This document shows, piece after piece, positions 52,101 through 59,859 of a stretch of DNA of 64,000 nt. The notes below the pieces were generated by a model. The model was not told where the DNA came from. It worked only from the letters and a program-made list of their open reading frames with translations, and did no database searches. Positions within the stretch are counted from its first letter, which is position 1; each line of letters begins with the position of its first letter. This stretch comes from Acidovorax sp. Leaf191 (GTDB lineage: Bacteria; Pseudomonadota; Gammaproteobacteria; Burkholderiales; Burkholderiaceae_C). The translations under genes and the position numbers were made by a program. Where the stretch lies: positions 360,137-424,136 of the forward strand of contig NZ_LMPT01000001.1 in assembly GCF_001424425.1 (NCBI RefSeq). The letters run 5' to 3'.

Positions 52101-53138
52101 GGGCACGAAGCGGCCCTCGGGGTGCAGCAGGCCCCAGTGCGCCGGGGCGGTGGCACCGCTGCGGGCGGCGGCGGTGCGTGCCACGGCATAGCAGCTCTCG
52201 GTCGAAAAATCCGTGCCGTAGCTCAGCGGCGGGGTGGGCAGCGGCATGCCGTCCGCCATGAGGAAGCTCGTGCCGTCGTAGCTGTTGGCGGCCACGCCGC
52301 AGGCCATGCGCGGCGAGAGGTGGCGCCCGCCCTTGACCACGACCTTGCCGCGTTCATTGAGGTAGCCGTGGCCGTTGTCCCAGGCGTTGGGTTCGTCGAA
52401 GAAGGCCAGGCCCTCGGCGTTGAAGGCGTCGATGCGCGGGTATCGCGGCTGCAGCACCCAGTGGCCCTTGGCGTCGATGAGGCCGTAGAGGTCTACGTCC
52501 AGCGTGGCCGCGGTCGTGGCCGACTCGCCGAAGGGCCGCGCGTCGCGAAAGCGCGGCTCGATCACCCAGCGGCCCGTGCCGTCCACGAAGCCGTGGGTGC
52601 GCTCGTTGCGGGACTTCTTCCACAGCGTGGCGCGCGCCAAGCCGTTGGCACCGAAAGCGCCCAGCTCATGAAAGACCTCGTCGCAGGTGGTGCGGCCGGT
52701 GCGGTTGATGATGCGCCAGGCATCCTGCCCTACCTGCACCGCGCTCAGGCCGTGGCGAAACGGCTGGGCATTGTCGAAGGCGGGCGGGATGACGACCGCG
52801 CCGGTCAGGTCGATGAAGCCCCAGCGCCCGCCATCGCAAAAGCGCGCCAGGCCGTCTTCGGAAAAGCTGCGTGCGTTGTGCAGGGTGGGCGGTACGCGCC
52901 AGCGGCCCTCGCCGTCGATGTAGCCCCACAGCCCGTGGGCGGCCCGGGCCGCGCCGATCCATCCTCCGCGGCCGTCGGCCCAGAAACGCAGCACCTCGGC
53001 CAGGCCCTCGGGCGGCACCACCGCCCGGCCCGGGTGGACGATGAGCACTGCCAGGGTCTGGTGGCTGGGTTCCAGCGGAATGCTGGCCAGCCACGGGGGT
53101 GTCGGTTCGGTGTCGTTGTTGTTGCTGTCGCTGGTCAT
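49164..53138 (-). CDS. Giant WG-repeat membrane-anchored protein
   Basis: This 1324-residue protein has in its first 360 residues five WG-type repeats, such as LWGYIDGEGRWRVPPT, RWGFIDLTGAVVIPP, HGFVDGTGRWVIEPRF, YGLIDAKGHWVLQPRY and HGYLNERGKVVVKGG. An acidic linker lies near residues 475-495 (DGEDGDGDDGDSDED). The region from about 670 to 1180 contains repeats of roughly 45-70 residues with the pattern V(P/D)xxxL...AL..VP, reminiscent of DUF4116-like helical repeats. Two or three hydrophobic segments near the C-terminus (about 1235-1310) suggest a membrane anchor. Role unknown; WG-repeat proteins are often surface or signalling proteins. It lies beside the effector-like cassette on the same strand. 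Confidence 0.75.
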   Translation of the reverse strand: MTSDSNNNDTEPTPPWLASIPLEPSHQTLAVLIVHPGRAVVPPEGLAEVLRFWADGRGGWIGAARAAHGLWGYIDGEGRWRVPPTLHNARSFSEDGLARFCDGGRWGFIDLTGAVVIPPAFDNAQPFRHGLSAVQVGQDAWRIINRTGRTTCDEVFHELGAFGANGLARATLWKKSRNERTHGFVDGTGRWVIEPRFRDARPFGESATTAATLDVDLYGLIDAKGHWVLQPRYPRIDAFNAEGLAFFDEPNAWDNGHGYLNERGKVVVKGGRHLSPRMACGVAANSYDGTSFLMADGMPLPTPPLSYGTDFSTESCYAVARTAAARSGATAPAHWGLLHPEGRFVPAPEHLLEPLTDGDGWMVAHPPDTPLVPFLTRDGQLAFIDGEGAITWRAHYDGQQVALLDAAGTPLWRSGVRENCWPPGPFFNAPLTDHLENLETLDGIVPLALDLLADAEARLHRLAAGDALAPDGPVDGEDGDGDDGDSDEDQEPGQVQADRTVVVRRVMRAYLSESHNGPYEFLCTDLNRAVDEARVAMVQQLTERLGAADPNPEHAAPWHRRGEYTQAWPVALAKPLPGDSGALHEAREQWLTLYKHSDSGDGDVWWELWLMAAPSIDALQLAQRTRTAAPATPAALPAHSDPREGPDSDGPALPQSQLPDDEPDTPVPQTRGDWLRAVQDDRYAIAHVPVEWLDDALVDAALTANVAALESVPPAWQTPARLAALVRRGLREAADIPPECMTAEALALARSLYAGQPEWDWRDERNSRIPTAWDHNSLCDVWGCLLTPELALKAVRAHAPLKDLAHWLRTDAVEQAALQADIYNISYIDPHKITPALAERAVRHDYGCLIEHIPADMLTPALCLASARANGLSLDKIPAPLRTTEVCVAALQDRWDMFPAVPDALREAVTTRLIDDDLAQARQDGEPREGSHWHVQRAWARLWAGDHEGAVADARLGQGRVRHAEHAHYILASALRSLGRTQEAALEASTVLSLQSPYSAQWDSDEDTRWLQSLAQAQAHAADDATLIAQLASHPRTLADVPRERITHAMVDAALAADEDTVRFVPKRLMTPARYAAALRQGVKAFDQIPADMLGEDACIAHVQDSGWRLAEVPPALRTVAVCAHALRDSHRALEHVPEPLRSDAQEAATRLPRDREEDDGESPRSSGAGHWLSRRLVESALKGQDTAARRLQHKGMVAAFMVQAAVTARSSEPPTLRGLAGWFEQRAVLALVTNLLMGLAALVGHAFVSVAAWRAEGPWIGLLTFALMGFADAYWAWRFLFATPASAALAVTAIVVVVYVFGWRRLYRRVGLALAARGKGIEG

Positions 53139-53380
53139 TGTTGGTGGGGGTCCCTCGCGGGGCATCCTAACGATGCATACGGCTGCGGCCGGTAACCATT
53201 TGCACGGCTTGGCAGTTACGCCACAGCAGCCCCTTGCGCAGGGGCATGCCGAGTTTTTTTCTACGTAGAAACCCGCAATCTGCCGACAGCGTGTCGATCT
53301 GGCGCAGGTTCGTTCGTCGTGCAGATGAAGGCCGGCCATTTGCTGCGGCCCGCACCCCGAACCCTCGCCAGGAGAACCCC

Positions 53381-53794
53381 ATGCGATTCATGATCATCGT
53401 GAAAGCCACCGCCGAGTCCGAGCGCGGCGACATGCCCACCGAACCCCTGATGGCCACCATGGCCCGCTACCACGAGGAGCTGGCGCAGGCCGGCGTGCTG
53501 CTGGACGGCTGCGGCCTCAAGCCCAGCGCGCAGGGCTGGCGCGTGCACTACGGTGCCGCCGGTGCACGGACCGTCACCGACGGCCCGTTCACCGAGACCA
53601 AGGAGCTCATCGCCGGGTACACGCTGATCCAGGTGCGCAACCGCGACGAGGCGCTGGAATGGACGCGCCGCTTCCCCAACCCCCGCGGCGAGGGCCTGGC
53701 GGCCGAGATCGAGGTGCGCCCCCTGTACGAGATGGAGGACTTCGCCGCCGTGCAGGGCGTGGAGCACTTTCGCGAACTCGAAGCCCGCGGCTGA
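53381..53794 (+). CDS. YCII/DGPF-family protein of the ECF42 operon
   Basis: This 137-residue protein is a YCII-like domain (MRFMIIVKATAESERG) with the DGPFTETKELIAGYTLI motif near residue 67. AGGAGA precedes the ATG at 53381. It heads a run of four same-strand genes ending in an ECF sigma factor with a C-terminal extension, the standard partner of DGPF proteins. A redox or cofactor function has been proposed for the family but is not established. Confidence 0.85.
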   Translation: MRFMIIVKATAESERGDMPTEPLMATMARYHEELAQAGVLLDGCGLKPSAQGWRVHYGAAGARTVTDGPFTETKELIAGYTLIQVRNRDEALEWTRRFPNPRGEGLAAEIEVRPLYEMEDFAAVQGVEHFRELEARG

Positions 53795-53823
53795 TACGCC
53801 CCGCCTGCCCCGGAGCCATCACC

Positions 53824-54363
53824 ATGATCAAGACCATCGCCCTCGTGCTGCTCGCCGCCCTGGCGCTGCTGCTGGCCTACGCCACCACCCGCCCCGACAC
53901 CTTCCGCGTGGAACGCAGCCGCGTGATCACGGCGCCGCCCGAGCGTGTCTACGCACTCATCCAGGACCTGCGCCAGTTCAACACCTGGAATCCATACGAA
54001 CGCAAGGACCCCGCCATCCAGGGTGAGTACAGCGCCACCACCGCCGGCCCCGGCGCGCGCTACGCCTGGCGGGGCGACAAGGTGGGCACCGGCAGCATGG
54101 AGATCGTGGAGGCATCGGCGCCCCGCCGCGTGGGCATGAAGCTCGACTTCGTCAAGCCCTTCGAAGCCCACAACCAGGTCGAGTTCACGCTGCAGCCCGA
54201 AGGCGCGGGCGCCACCCGAGTCACCTGGGCCATGCAGGGCCCCGTGCCCTACCTCGCCAAGATCGCGCACCTGGTCTTCAACATGGACCGCATGGTGGGG
54301 CAGGACTTCGAGGACGGCCTGGACAACCTGCAGGCCGTGGCGCTGGGCCAACCCGCAGCGTGA
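53824..54363 (+). CDS. SRPBCC/START-like domain protein with N-terminal anchor
   Basis: This 179-residue protein has an N-terminal hydrophobic helix (IALVLLAALALLLAYA) followed by an SRPBCC fold: FRVERSRVITAPPERVYALI, then NTWNPYERKDP, later VEFTLQPEGAGATRVTWAM. These bind hydrophobic ligands; the ligand is unknown. It lies 29 bases after the DGPF gene and 65 bases before the VOC gene, probably in one operon. The helix may be an uncleaved signal anchor. Confidence 0.85.
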   Translation: MIKTIALVLLAALALLLAYATTRPDTFRVERSRVITAPPERVYALIQDLRQFNTWNPYERKDPAIQGEYSATTAGPGARYAWRGDKVGTGSMEIVEASAPRRVGMKLDFVKPFEAHNQVEFTLQPEGAGATRVTWAMQGPVPYLAKIAHLVFNMDRMVGQDFEDGLDNLQAVALGQPAA

Positions 54364-54428
54364 AACCCGCCACCCCTTTGCCAAAGCTTTCGTTTCCCTT
54401 TACCTTCACACCCCTTCAGGAGCCTCTC

Positions 54429-54836
54429 ATGCACCAACAAATCTTCGTGAACCTGCCCATCGAGAACATGGCCCGCTCGCAGGCGTTCTTTCGCGCACTG
54501 GGCTACGAGTTCAACCCCGACTTCACCAACGAACAGGGTGCCTGCCTGGTGGTGGGCGAGAACCTTTTTGTGATGCTGCTGGTTAAGGACTTCTACCAGA
54601 CCTTCACCAGCAAGGCGATCGCCGATGCGCGCACCACGTCGGAAGTGCTGCTGTGCTTCTCGTGCGATAGCCGCGAAGAGGTCGACGCCCTGGTGGCCAA
54701 GGCTGTGGCGGCCGGCGGCACCTCGCCCCGCCCGGGGCAGGACCTGGGCTTCATGTACTCGCGCAGTTTTGACGACCTCGATGGCCACAGCTGGGAGTTC
54801 GTGCACATGGTGGATGCCAGCAAGGCGCTGGGCTGA
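54429..54836 (+). CDS. VOC (glyoxalase/bleomycin-resistance) family protein
   Basis: This 135-residue protein has paired beta-alpha-beta modules: QIFVNLPIENMARSQAFFRA then LFVMLLVKDFYQTF, and a second with VLLCFSCDSREEVDALVAKA then SRSFDDLDGHSWEFVHM. The C-terminal Asp/His and Glu positions could bind metal. Substrate unknown. It is the third gene of the ECF42-type operon and lies 19 bases before the sigma-factor start. Confidence 0.85.
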   Translation: MHQQIFVNLPIENMARSQAFFRALGYEFNPDFTNEQGACLVVGENLFVMLLVKDFYQTFTSKAIADARTTSEVLLCFSCDSREEVDALVAKAVAAGGTSPRPGQDLGFMYSRSFDDLDGHSWEFVHMVDASKALG

Positions 54837-54855
54837 GCGTTCACCGAGGCCACCG

Positions 54856-56160
54856 ATGCACGACCCCCGCAGTCCCGATGCCGATGCCAGCGCCGATGCC
54901 CTGCACCGCACCATCGATGCCGTCTGGCGCATCGAGGCCGCCCGCATCATCGCCAGCGTGGCGCGCATGACGCGCGACGTGGGCCGGGCCGAGGAGCTGG
55001 CGCAGGATGCGCTGGTGGCCGCGCTGGAGCACTGGCCCGCCACCGGCCTGCCCGCCAACCCGGCGGCATGGCTCATGACCACGGCCAAGCGCCGCGCCAT
55101 CGACCACCTGCGCCAGCAGGCCCTGCACGCGCGCGAGCACGAGGCGCTGGGCAAGGACCTGGAGGCGCTCGAAGCCCAGTACGCACCCGACGTGGTGGAC
55201 ACGCTGGTCGCCGCGCAGCAGGACGATATCGGCGACGACCTGCTGCGCCTCATCTTCACCGCCTGCCACCCGGTGCTGCCCACCGAGGCGCGCGTGGCGC
55301 TCACGCTGCGGCTGCTGGGGGGCCTGACCACGGCCGAGATCGCACGGGCGTTTCTGGTGCCCGAGCCCACGGTCGCGCAGCGCATCGTGCGGGCCAAGCG
55401 CAGCCTGTCGGCCGCCCACGTGCCCTTCGAGGTACCCGGCGAGGCCGAGCGCGCGCCGCGCCTGGCCTCGGTGCTGGAAGTCATCTACCTGGTCTTCAAC
55501 GAAGGCTATGCCGCCACGGCGGGCGACGACTGGATGCGCCCCGCGCTGTGCGGTGAGGCCCAGCGCCTGGTGCGCGTGCTGGCCAGCCTGGTGCCGGGCG
55601 AGCCCGAGGTGCAGGGCCTGGTGGCGCTGCTGGAGATCCAGGCCTCGCGCCTGCCCGCACGCACCGATGGCGAAGGCAAACCCGTGCTGCTGATGGACCA
55701 GGACCGCGCGCGGTGGGACCAGTTGCTGGTGCGCCGGGGCCTGGCCGCCCTGGACAAGGCCGAACAGCTGGCGCGCGCAGGCCTTGCCTGGGGGCCCTAC
55801 GCCCTACAGGGCGCCATCGCCGCGTGCCATGCGCGCGCCCGGCGCGCCGAGGACACCGACTGGGCCCACATCGTGGCGCTGTACGACGCGCTGGTGCAGG
55901 TGGCGCCCTCGCCCGTCGTGGCGCTGAACCGCGCCGTGGCCGTGGGCATGGCCGAAGGCCCGGCGGCGGCGCTGCGCCTGGTGGACGACATCGCGGCCGA
56001 CCCTGTGCTGGCCCAGTACCACTGGCTGCCCAGCGTGCGCGGCGACCTGCTGGCCAAGCTGGGCCGCGTGGCCGAGGCGCGTGTGGAATTCGAGCGTGCA
56101 GCGGGCCTCACGCGCAACGCGCAGGAAAAGGCCCTGCTGCTGGCGCGTGCTGGCGGCTGA
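54856..56160 (+). CDS. ECF42-type RNA polymerase sigma factor with C-terminal extension
   Basis: This 434-residue sigma factor has a sigma2 region at about residues 20-95 (EELAQDALVAALEHWPATG, KRRAIDHLRQQALHARE) and a sigma4 region at about 125-185 (ALTLRLLGGLTTAEIARAF, VPEPTVAQRI). An extra C-terminal domain of about 230 residues follows, with helical TPR-like repeats (about 290-430). Long C-terminal extensions and linkage to DGPF/YCII genes define ECF42. The extension is needed for activity control in studied members instead of an anti-sigma factor, and none is encoded here. Promoter targets unknown. Confidence 0.9.
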   Translation: MHDPRSPDADASADALHRTIDAVWRIEAARIIASVARMTRDVGRAEELAQDALVAALEHWPATGLPANPAAWLMTTAKRRAIDHLRQQALHAREHEALGKDLEALEAQYAPDVVDTLVAAQQDDIGDDLLRLIFTACHPVLPTEARVALTLRLLGGLTTAEIARAFLVPEPTVAQRIVRAKRSLSAAHVPFEVPGEAERAPRLASVLEVIYLVFNEGYAATAGDDWMRPALCGEAQRLVRVLASLVPGEPEVQGLVALLEIQASRLPARTDGEGKPVLLMDQDRARWDQLLVRRGLAALDKAEQLARAGLAWGPYALQGAIAACHARARRAEDTDWAHIVALYDALVQVAPSPVVALNRAVAVGMAEGPAAALRLVDDIAADPVLAQYHWLPSVRGDLLAKLGRVAEARVEFERAAGLTRNAQEKALLLARAGG

Positions 56161-56327
56161 CAGGCGTCGCGCTGAATGCACCCATCCCAACCGCGCCCGT
56201 ATGCACCTCGAACCCGCCACGCAGGCGCTCAGCGGCGGTGGTGTCAGCGTGTGCGTTGACCGCGTGATTTTGTGGCGCGTTTTCGCCAGAATGGGGCCAT
56301 CCCGGGCCATCCCTTCATCGCTGCGCC

Positions 56328-56852
56328 ATGACACACCCTGACACTGCGTCGTTTCCCCTGGAAGGCGGCTGCGCCTGCCGCCATGTCCGCTACCGCATGC
56401 TCACCGCACCGCTGTTCGTGCACTGCTGCCACTGCCGCTGGTGCCAGCGCGAGAGCGGTGCGTCGTTTGCGCTGAACGCCATGATCGAGACCGAGCGCGT
56501 GGCGCTGCAGGTGGGCGCGATCGATCTGGTGGACACACCGTCGGACAGCGGCTTCGGCCAGAAGATCGCGCGCTGCCCGCACTGCCGCGTGGCGGTCTGG
56601 AGCCACTACTCCGGCGCGGGCCCGCTGGTGGCCTTTGTGCGCGTGGGCACGCTGGACGCGCCCAACCTGCTGCCGCCCGACATCCACATCTACACCCAGT
56701 CCAAGCAGCCCTGGGTGGTGCTGCCACCCGACGTGCCCGCCGTGCCTGAGTACTACGAGCGCGACGCCCACTGGCCGCCCGACAGCCTGGCACGCCGCCA
56801 GGTGCTGCTGCCGAGGATCACGGCGTACCGGGAGGCGCTGGGGCTGGATTGA
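56328..56852 (+). CDS. GFA (glutathione-dependent formaldehyde-activating) family protein
   Basis: This 174-residue protein has the zinc-binding GFA pattern: GGCACRHVRY near residue 15, HCCHCRWCQRESGASF near 33 and CPHCRVAVWS near 85. The seven cysteines in C-x-C, C-x-x-C and C-x-x-C arrangement would bind two zinc ions. The founding member was proposed to form S-hydroxymethylglutathione; most homologues are of unknown function. It is monocistronic. Confidence 0.9.
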   Translation: MTHPDTASFPLEGGCACRHVRYRMLTAPLFVHCCHCRWCQRESGASFALNAMIETERVALQVGAIDLVDTPSDSGFGQKIARCPHCRVAVWSHYSGAGPLVAFVRVGTLDAPNLLPPDIHIYTQSKQPWVVLPPDVPAVPEYYERDAHWPPDSLARRQVLLPRITAYREALGLD

Positions 56853-56902
56853 GGGTGCCTGGAGTTCCGCATACAGAACGTGTCACGCGGGACTTGTCTT
56901 CA

Positions 56903-56997
56903 CTCTCTCTCCCCTTGCGGGAGAGGGTCGGGGAGAGGGGGTGCTTGATCGGGGCAGTGCGCCGAACTCCCCCTCTCGCTCCCCCGAGGGAAGAGGG
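56903..56997. repeat. Intergenic CCCTCTCCC-type palindromes
   Basis: Two adjacent dyads: CTCTCCC (56907) with GGGAGAG (56919), and further downstream CCCCCTCTCG/CCCGAGGGAAGAGGG. They lie in the convergent gap between the GFA gene and the RNase H gene and could act as bidirectional terminators. Such elements are common in proteobacterial intergenic DNA. Confidence 0.6.
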
Positions 56998-57028
56998 AAC
57001 AAGGCACGGACTTGCAGACGGCGCGCCC

Positions 57029-57532
57029 TCACCGCCGCTTCTGTCGTTTCTTCTTCGTGCGGGTGTGATGCCCCGCAGACGGCTTCGGCGCCAACCCCAG
57101 CGCTCCACGTGCCAGCGCATCGGCCTGACCGTTGCGATGGCGTGGAATCCACTGCACGCTCACATCGCCGCAGGCCTGCATCATCGCGCGCACTTCATCG
57201 AACAAGCCTGCCAGCCTGGCGATGGGAGGCACCCGCGGACTCCCGGCGGGGCTGGTGGTGCCCAGTTGCTCCACCAGCACGCTGTTGTCGCTGTAGGCCA
57301 CCACGGCGCGGCCGGCAGCACCACCCTGGCTTTGCAGCCAGCGCAGCGCCAGGGCCAGCGCCCGCAGCTCGGCCTCGTTGTTGCAGCCGGTGAAGGTGGT
57401 GGCCTCGGACAGCTGCTGCGCCACCGTGCCATCGGGCGCACACACCACGGCACCCAGGCCCATGCGCCCCGGGTTGGGCACCGCACTGCCGTCGCAATAG
57501 ATCACCCAGGGTGCGCCGTTGTCGTCAGGCAT
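57029..57532 (-). CDS. RNase H-like ribonuclease
   Basis: This 167-residue RNase HI-fold protein has all four acidic residues: Asp in IYCDGSAVPNPG (near 13), Glu in CNNEAELRALALAL (near 53), Asp in AYSDNSVLVEQL (near 82) and Asp in GQADALARGAL (near 136). It degrades RNA in RNA:DNA hybrids or is a close relative. The C-terminal 20 residues are strongly basic (TRTKKKRQKRR). It is more divergent than canonical RnhA, so a second housekeeping RNase H probably exists elsewhere. Converges with the GFA gene. Confidence 0.88.
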   Translation of the reverse strand: MPDDNGAPWVIYCDGSAVPNPGRMGLGAVVCAPDGTVAQQLSEATTFTGCNNEAELRALALALRWLQSQGGAAGRAVVAYSDNSVLVEQLGTTSPAGSPRVPPIARLAGLFDEVRAMMQACGDVSVQWIPRHRNGQADALARGALGLAPKPSAGHHTRTKKKRQKRR

Positions 57533-57587
57533 GGAAAAAAAAGACGCGCGGCAGATCCCGGCGCGGCGCAGCCGCGCGGGCCCCGTG

Positions 57588-57857
57588 TCACTTGTAGAAA
57601 GCCTCGACCTTGCCTTTGAGCTTGATCATCAGCGGGTGGCCCTTGCGGTCCACCGTCTTGCCCGCAGGCACCTTCACCCAGCCCTCGCTGACGCAGTATT
57701 CCTCCACATCGGTGCGGTCCTTGCCGTTGAAGCGGATGCCGATGTCATGCTGGAACACCGCAGCCACGTGGTGCGGGCTGCGCGGGTCCACGCTCAGGTG
57801 GTCGGGGAGTGCGGGGCGTTCGGTGGTGGTCGTAGCGGCTGGCGTGGTGTCGGTCAT
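57588..57857 (-). CDS. DUF3297 family protein
   Basis: This small 89-residue protein has a conserved core LPDHLSVDPRSPHHVAAVFQ followed by IGIRFNGKDRTDVEEYCVSEGWV and GKTVDRKGHPLMIKLKG. It matches my recollection of the widespread DUF3297 proteins of unknown function. The ATG at 57857 gives the usual length with a Thr-rich start. It lies 55 bases upstream of the RNase H gene on the same strand and may be co-transcribed. Confidence 0.8.
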   Translation of the reverse strand: MTDTTPAATTTTERPALPDHLSVDPRSPHHVAAVFQHDIGIRFNGKDRTDVEEYCVSEGWVKVPAGKTVDRKGHPLMIKLKGKVEAFYK

Positions 57858-57943
57858 GCGGTGGTCTGGTTGCAAAGCAAAAGCGCGGATTTTCCGGGAT
57901 TTGGCCCGCGACACGGCCCGGGTGCCCCTGAAGCACGGCAGGA

Positions 57944-58010
57944 ATATGAATCAAAATGCCGCCTGCCGCGCTCTGGTCAAGCGCTACAAGCTATCAAATA
58001 TGTAGCAAAC
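57944..58010 (+). repeat. Dispersed palindromic repeat, family 1 (full copy)
   Basis: A 67-bp unit starts ATATGAATCAAAATGCCGCC, has a central GCGCT ... AGCGC hairpin and ends CAAATATGTAGCAAAC. It is a reference copy for the family. It lies between DUF3297 and the exonuclease gene and abuts the latter's stop codon. Confidence 0.85.
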
Positions 58011-58014
58011 GTCT

Positions 58015-58626
58015 TCAGGGCGCCGCGTGCCGCGCCAGCAGCGCGCCCACCGCCGGCTTGGCGCAGCGCTGCACCCGTTGCAGCAGTGCGTAGTCCGGTT
58101 CGGCCACGCGCCACTGGGTGCGCAGGTCGTGCTGGATGCGCGCCAGCAGCGCGGCGGCCATCTCGGCATCGGCCAGCGCCCGGTGGGCCTGGCCGGTGCG
58201 CGGCAGGCCGTGGTAGTCCACCAGCGTCCCCAGTTTGTGGCTGGGCGCCTGGGGATACAGGCGGCGCGACAGCAGCACGGTGCAGGCGAACGGGTGCGGT
58301 GCGGCAACGCCAGCGAGTGCCAATTCTGCCTGCCAGAACTTGCTGTCGAACGACGCGTTGTGCGCCACCATGGGCGCGTCGCCCACAAAACGCGCCGCGT
58401 CGGCCATGACGCCTGCGGCATCGGGCGCCGCGTTCACCATGGCGTTGGTGATGCCGGTCAGTTGCGTGATGAACGCCGGAATCCACGCGCCCGTCTTCAT
58501 CAGGCTCTGAAACCGGTCCACCACCTGGCCTTTTTCCAGCAGCACTATGGCGACTTCGGTCGCGCGTGCGCCCTGGCCGGGCGAGACGCCGGTGGTTTCA
58601 AAGTCGATGACGGCGATGGGGGGCAT
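58015..58626 (-). CDS. DnaQ-like 3'-5' exonuclease
   Basis: This 203-residue protein has the three ExoI-III motifs of DEDDh nucleases: IDFETTG near residue 8, HNASFDSKF near 91 and HRALADAEMAAALL near 147. The two Asp/Glu of ExoI, the Asp of ExoII and the His/Asp of ExoIII are all present, so it should be active. As a stand-alone exonuclease it resembles RNase T/PolC-exo-type proteins rather than the DnaQ proofreading subunit. The start at 58626 is the first ATG directly before the conserved strand. Confidence 0.88.
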   Translation of the reverse strand: MPPIAVIDFETTGVSPGQGARATEVAIVLLEKGQVVDRFQSLMKTGAWIPAFITQLTGITNAMVNAAPDAAGVMADAARFVGDAPMVAHNASFDSKFWQAELALAGVAAPHPFACTVLLSRRLYPQAPSHKLGTLVDYHGLPRTGQAHRALADAEMAAALLARIQHDLRTQWRVAEPDYALLQRVQRCAKPAVGALLARHAAP

Positions 58627-58817
58627 GGGTGTGTGTCTGGGTGATGTGCCAGGCTGGTGGGTGGCGAAGGTCAGGTGGCTGCGGATGCAGGTTTGGCGCC
58701 TGCGTGGTGAAGCAGCGGCGCGCAGCCGTCGGGGGGCCTGGCCATTTTCGATCATCATTCTCGTTCACGCGGCCGCACAGCCCGCGCCAGAAACCATACT
58801 TCACTGCCACCCTTTCC

Positions 58818-59849
58818 ATGATCCCTCGAACCATTGCCCTGCGCCTGGGAGCGAGCCTGTTGCGCATTGCCGGCGCGCTGCTGTGCGTGGCCTTGCTGGC
58901 GCTGGCCGCCGTGCTGGTCCTGACCCAGATGCCGTCGCGCTCTTTCAGTGGGCCCCTTGCAGCCGCGACGGCCGAGGAGCAAGCACTGGCGCAGCGGCTG
59001 CGCCATCACGTGGCGATGGTCGCGTCCGAAGAGCACAACATTCGCACGCATGCCGCGCTGGAGGCGGCGGCACGCTATCTGGAAGCGGAGCTGACGTCGT
59101 ATGGCTACACCGTGCAGCGCCAGGAATTCGACGCATCGCGCCAAAAGGTTCGTAACCTGCTGGTCACGCTGCCCAGCCAGAAAGCCCCGGGCAAGCGCTT
59201 GCTGGTCATCGGCGCGCACTACGACTCCGCGCACGAAACCCCGGGTGCTAACGACAACGGCACGGGCACTGCGGCGGTGCTGGAGCTGGCGCGCAGCCTC
59301 AAGGACCTGGGTGAGACGGCAACGTCCGATGTGATGTTCGCGCTGTACACCAACGAAGAGCCGCCCTACTTCAAGACACGGCTCATGGGCAGCCGGGTGC
59401 ATGCCGAGGCATTGAAGGCGGCGAATGCGCCTGTGCAGGCCATGCTGTCGCTGGAGACCATGGGCTACTTCTCCGACGAAGCTGGGTCGCAGAAGTACCC
59501 GTGGCCGCTGAACCGCTTCTACCCTGCGCAGGGCAATTTCATCGCCTTCGTGGGCACTGCTGCAGACCTGGGTTTGGTAAGGAAGTCGGTCAAGTCCTTC
59601 CGTACCCATGCCAGCTTTCCGTCCGAAGGCATCGCGGCGCCGCGCTTCGTCCCCGGCGTGGACTATTCGGACCATGCGCCGTTCATCGACGAAGGCTATC
59701 CCGCGCTGATGGTGACCGACACGGCGCCCTACCGCTATCCGCACTACCACACGCGCCAGGACACGCCTGACAAGGTGGACTACGAGCGACTCGCGCGGGT
59801 GGTGCGCGGCCTGGAGGGCGTGGTCCGCGATCTGGCCACGCAGCCCTGA
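58818..59849 (+). CDS. Exported M28-family aminopeptidase-like protein
   Basis: This 343-residue protein has an N-terminal membrane anchor (about residues 13-36) and a metallopeptidase M28 domain. The zinc ligands are visible in GAHYDSAHETPGANDNGTG (His/Asp near 133-145), NEEPPYF (Glu-Glu near 183) and SDHAPFIDEGYPALMV (His near 283), with a distal HTRQDTPDK (His near 313). It probably removes N-terminal residues from peptides outside the cytoplasmic membrane. The start at 58818 is chosen for the signal anchor. Confidence 0.88.
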   Translation: MIPRTIALRLGASLLRIAGALLCVALLALAAVLVLTQMPSRSFSGPLAAATAEEQALAQRLRHHVAMVASEEHNIRTHAALEAAARYLEAELTSYGYTVQRQEFDASRQKVRNLLVTLPSQKAPGKRLLVIGAHYDSAHETPGANDNGTGTAAVLELARSLKDLGETATSDVMFALYTNEEPPYFKTRLMGSRVHAEALKAANAPVQAMLSLETMGYFSDEAGSQKYPWPLNRFYPAQGNFIAFVGTAADLGLVRKSVKSFRTHASFPSEGIAAPRFVPGVDYSDHAPFIDEGYPALMVTDTAPYRYPHYHTRQDTPDKVDYERLARVVRGLEGVVRDLATQP

Positions 59850-59859
59850 CGGGCTTGCG

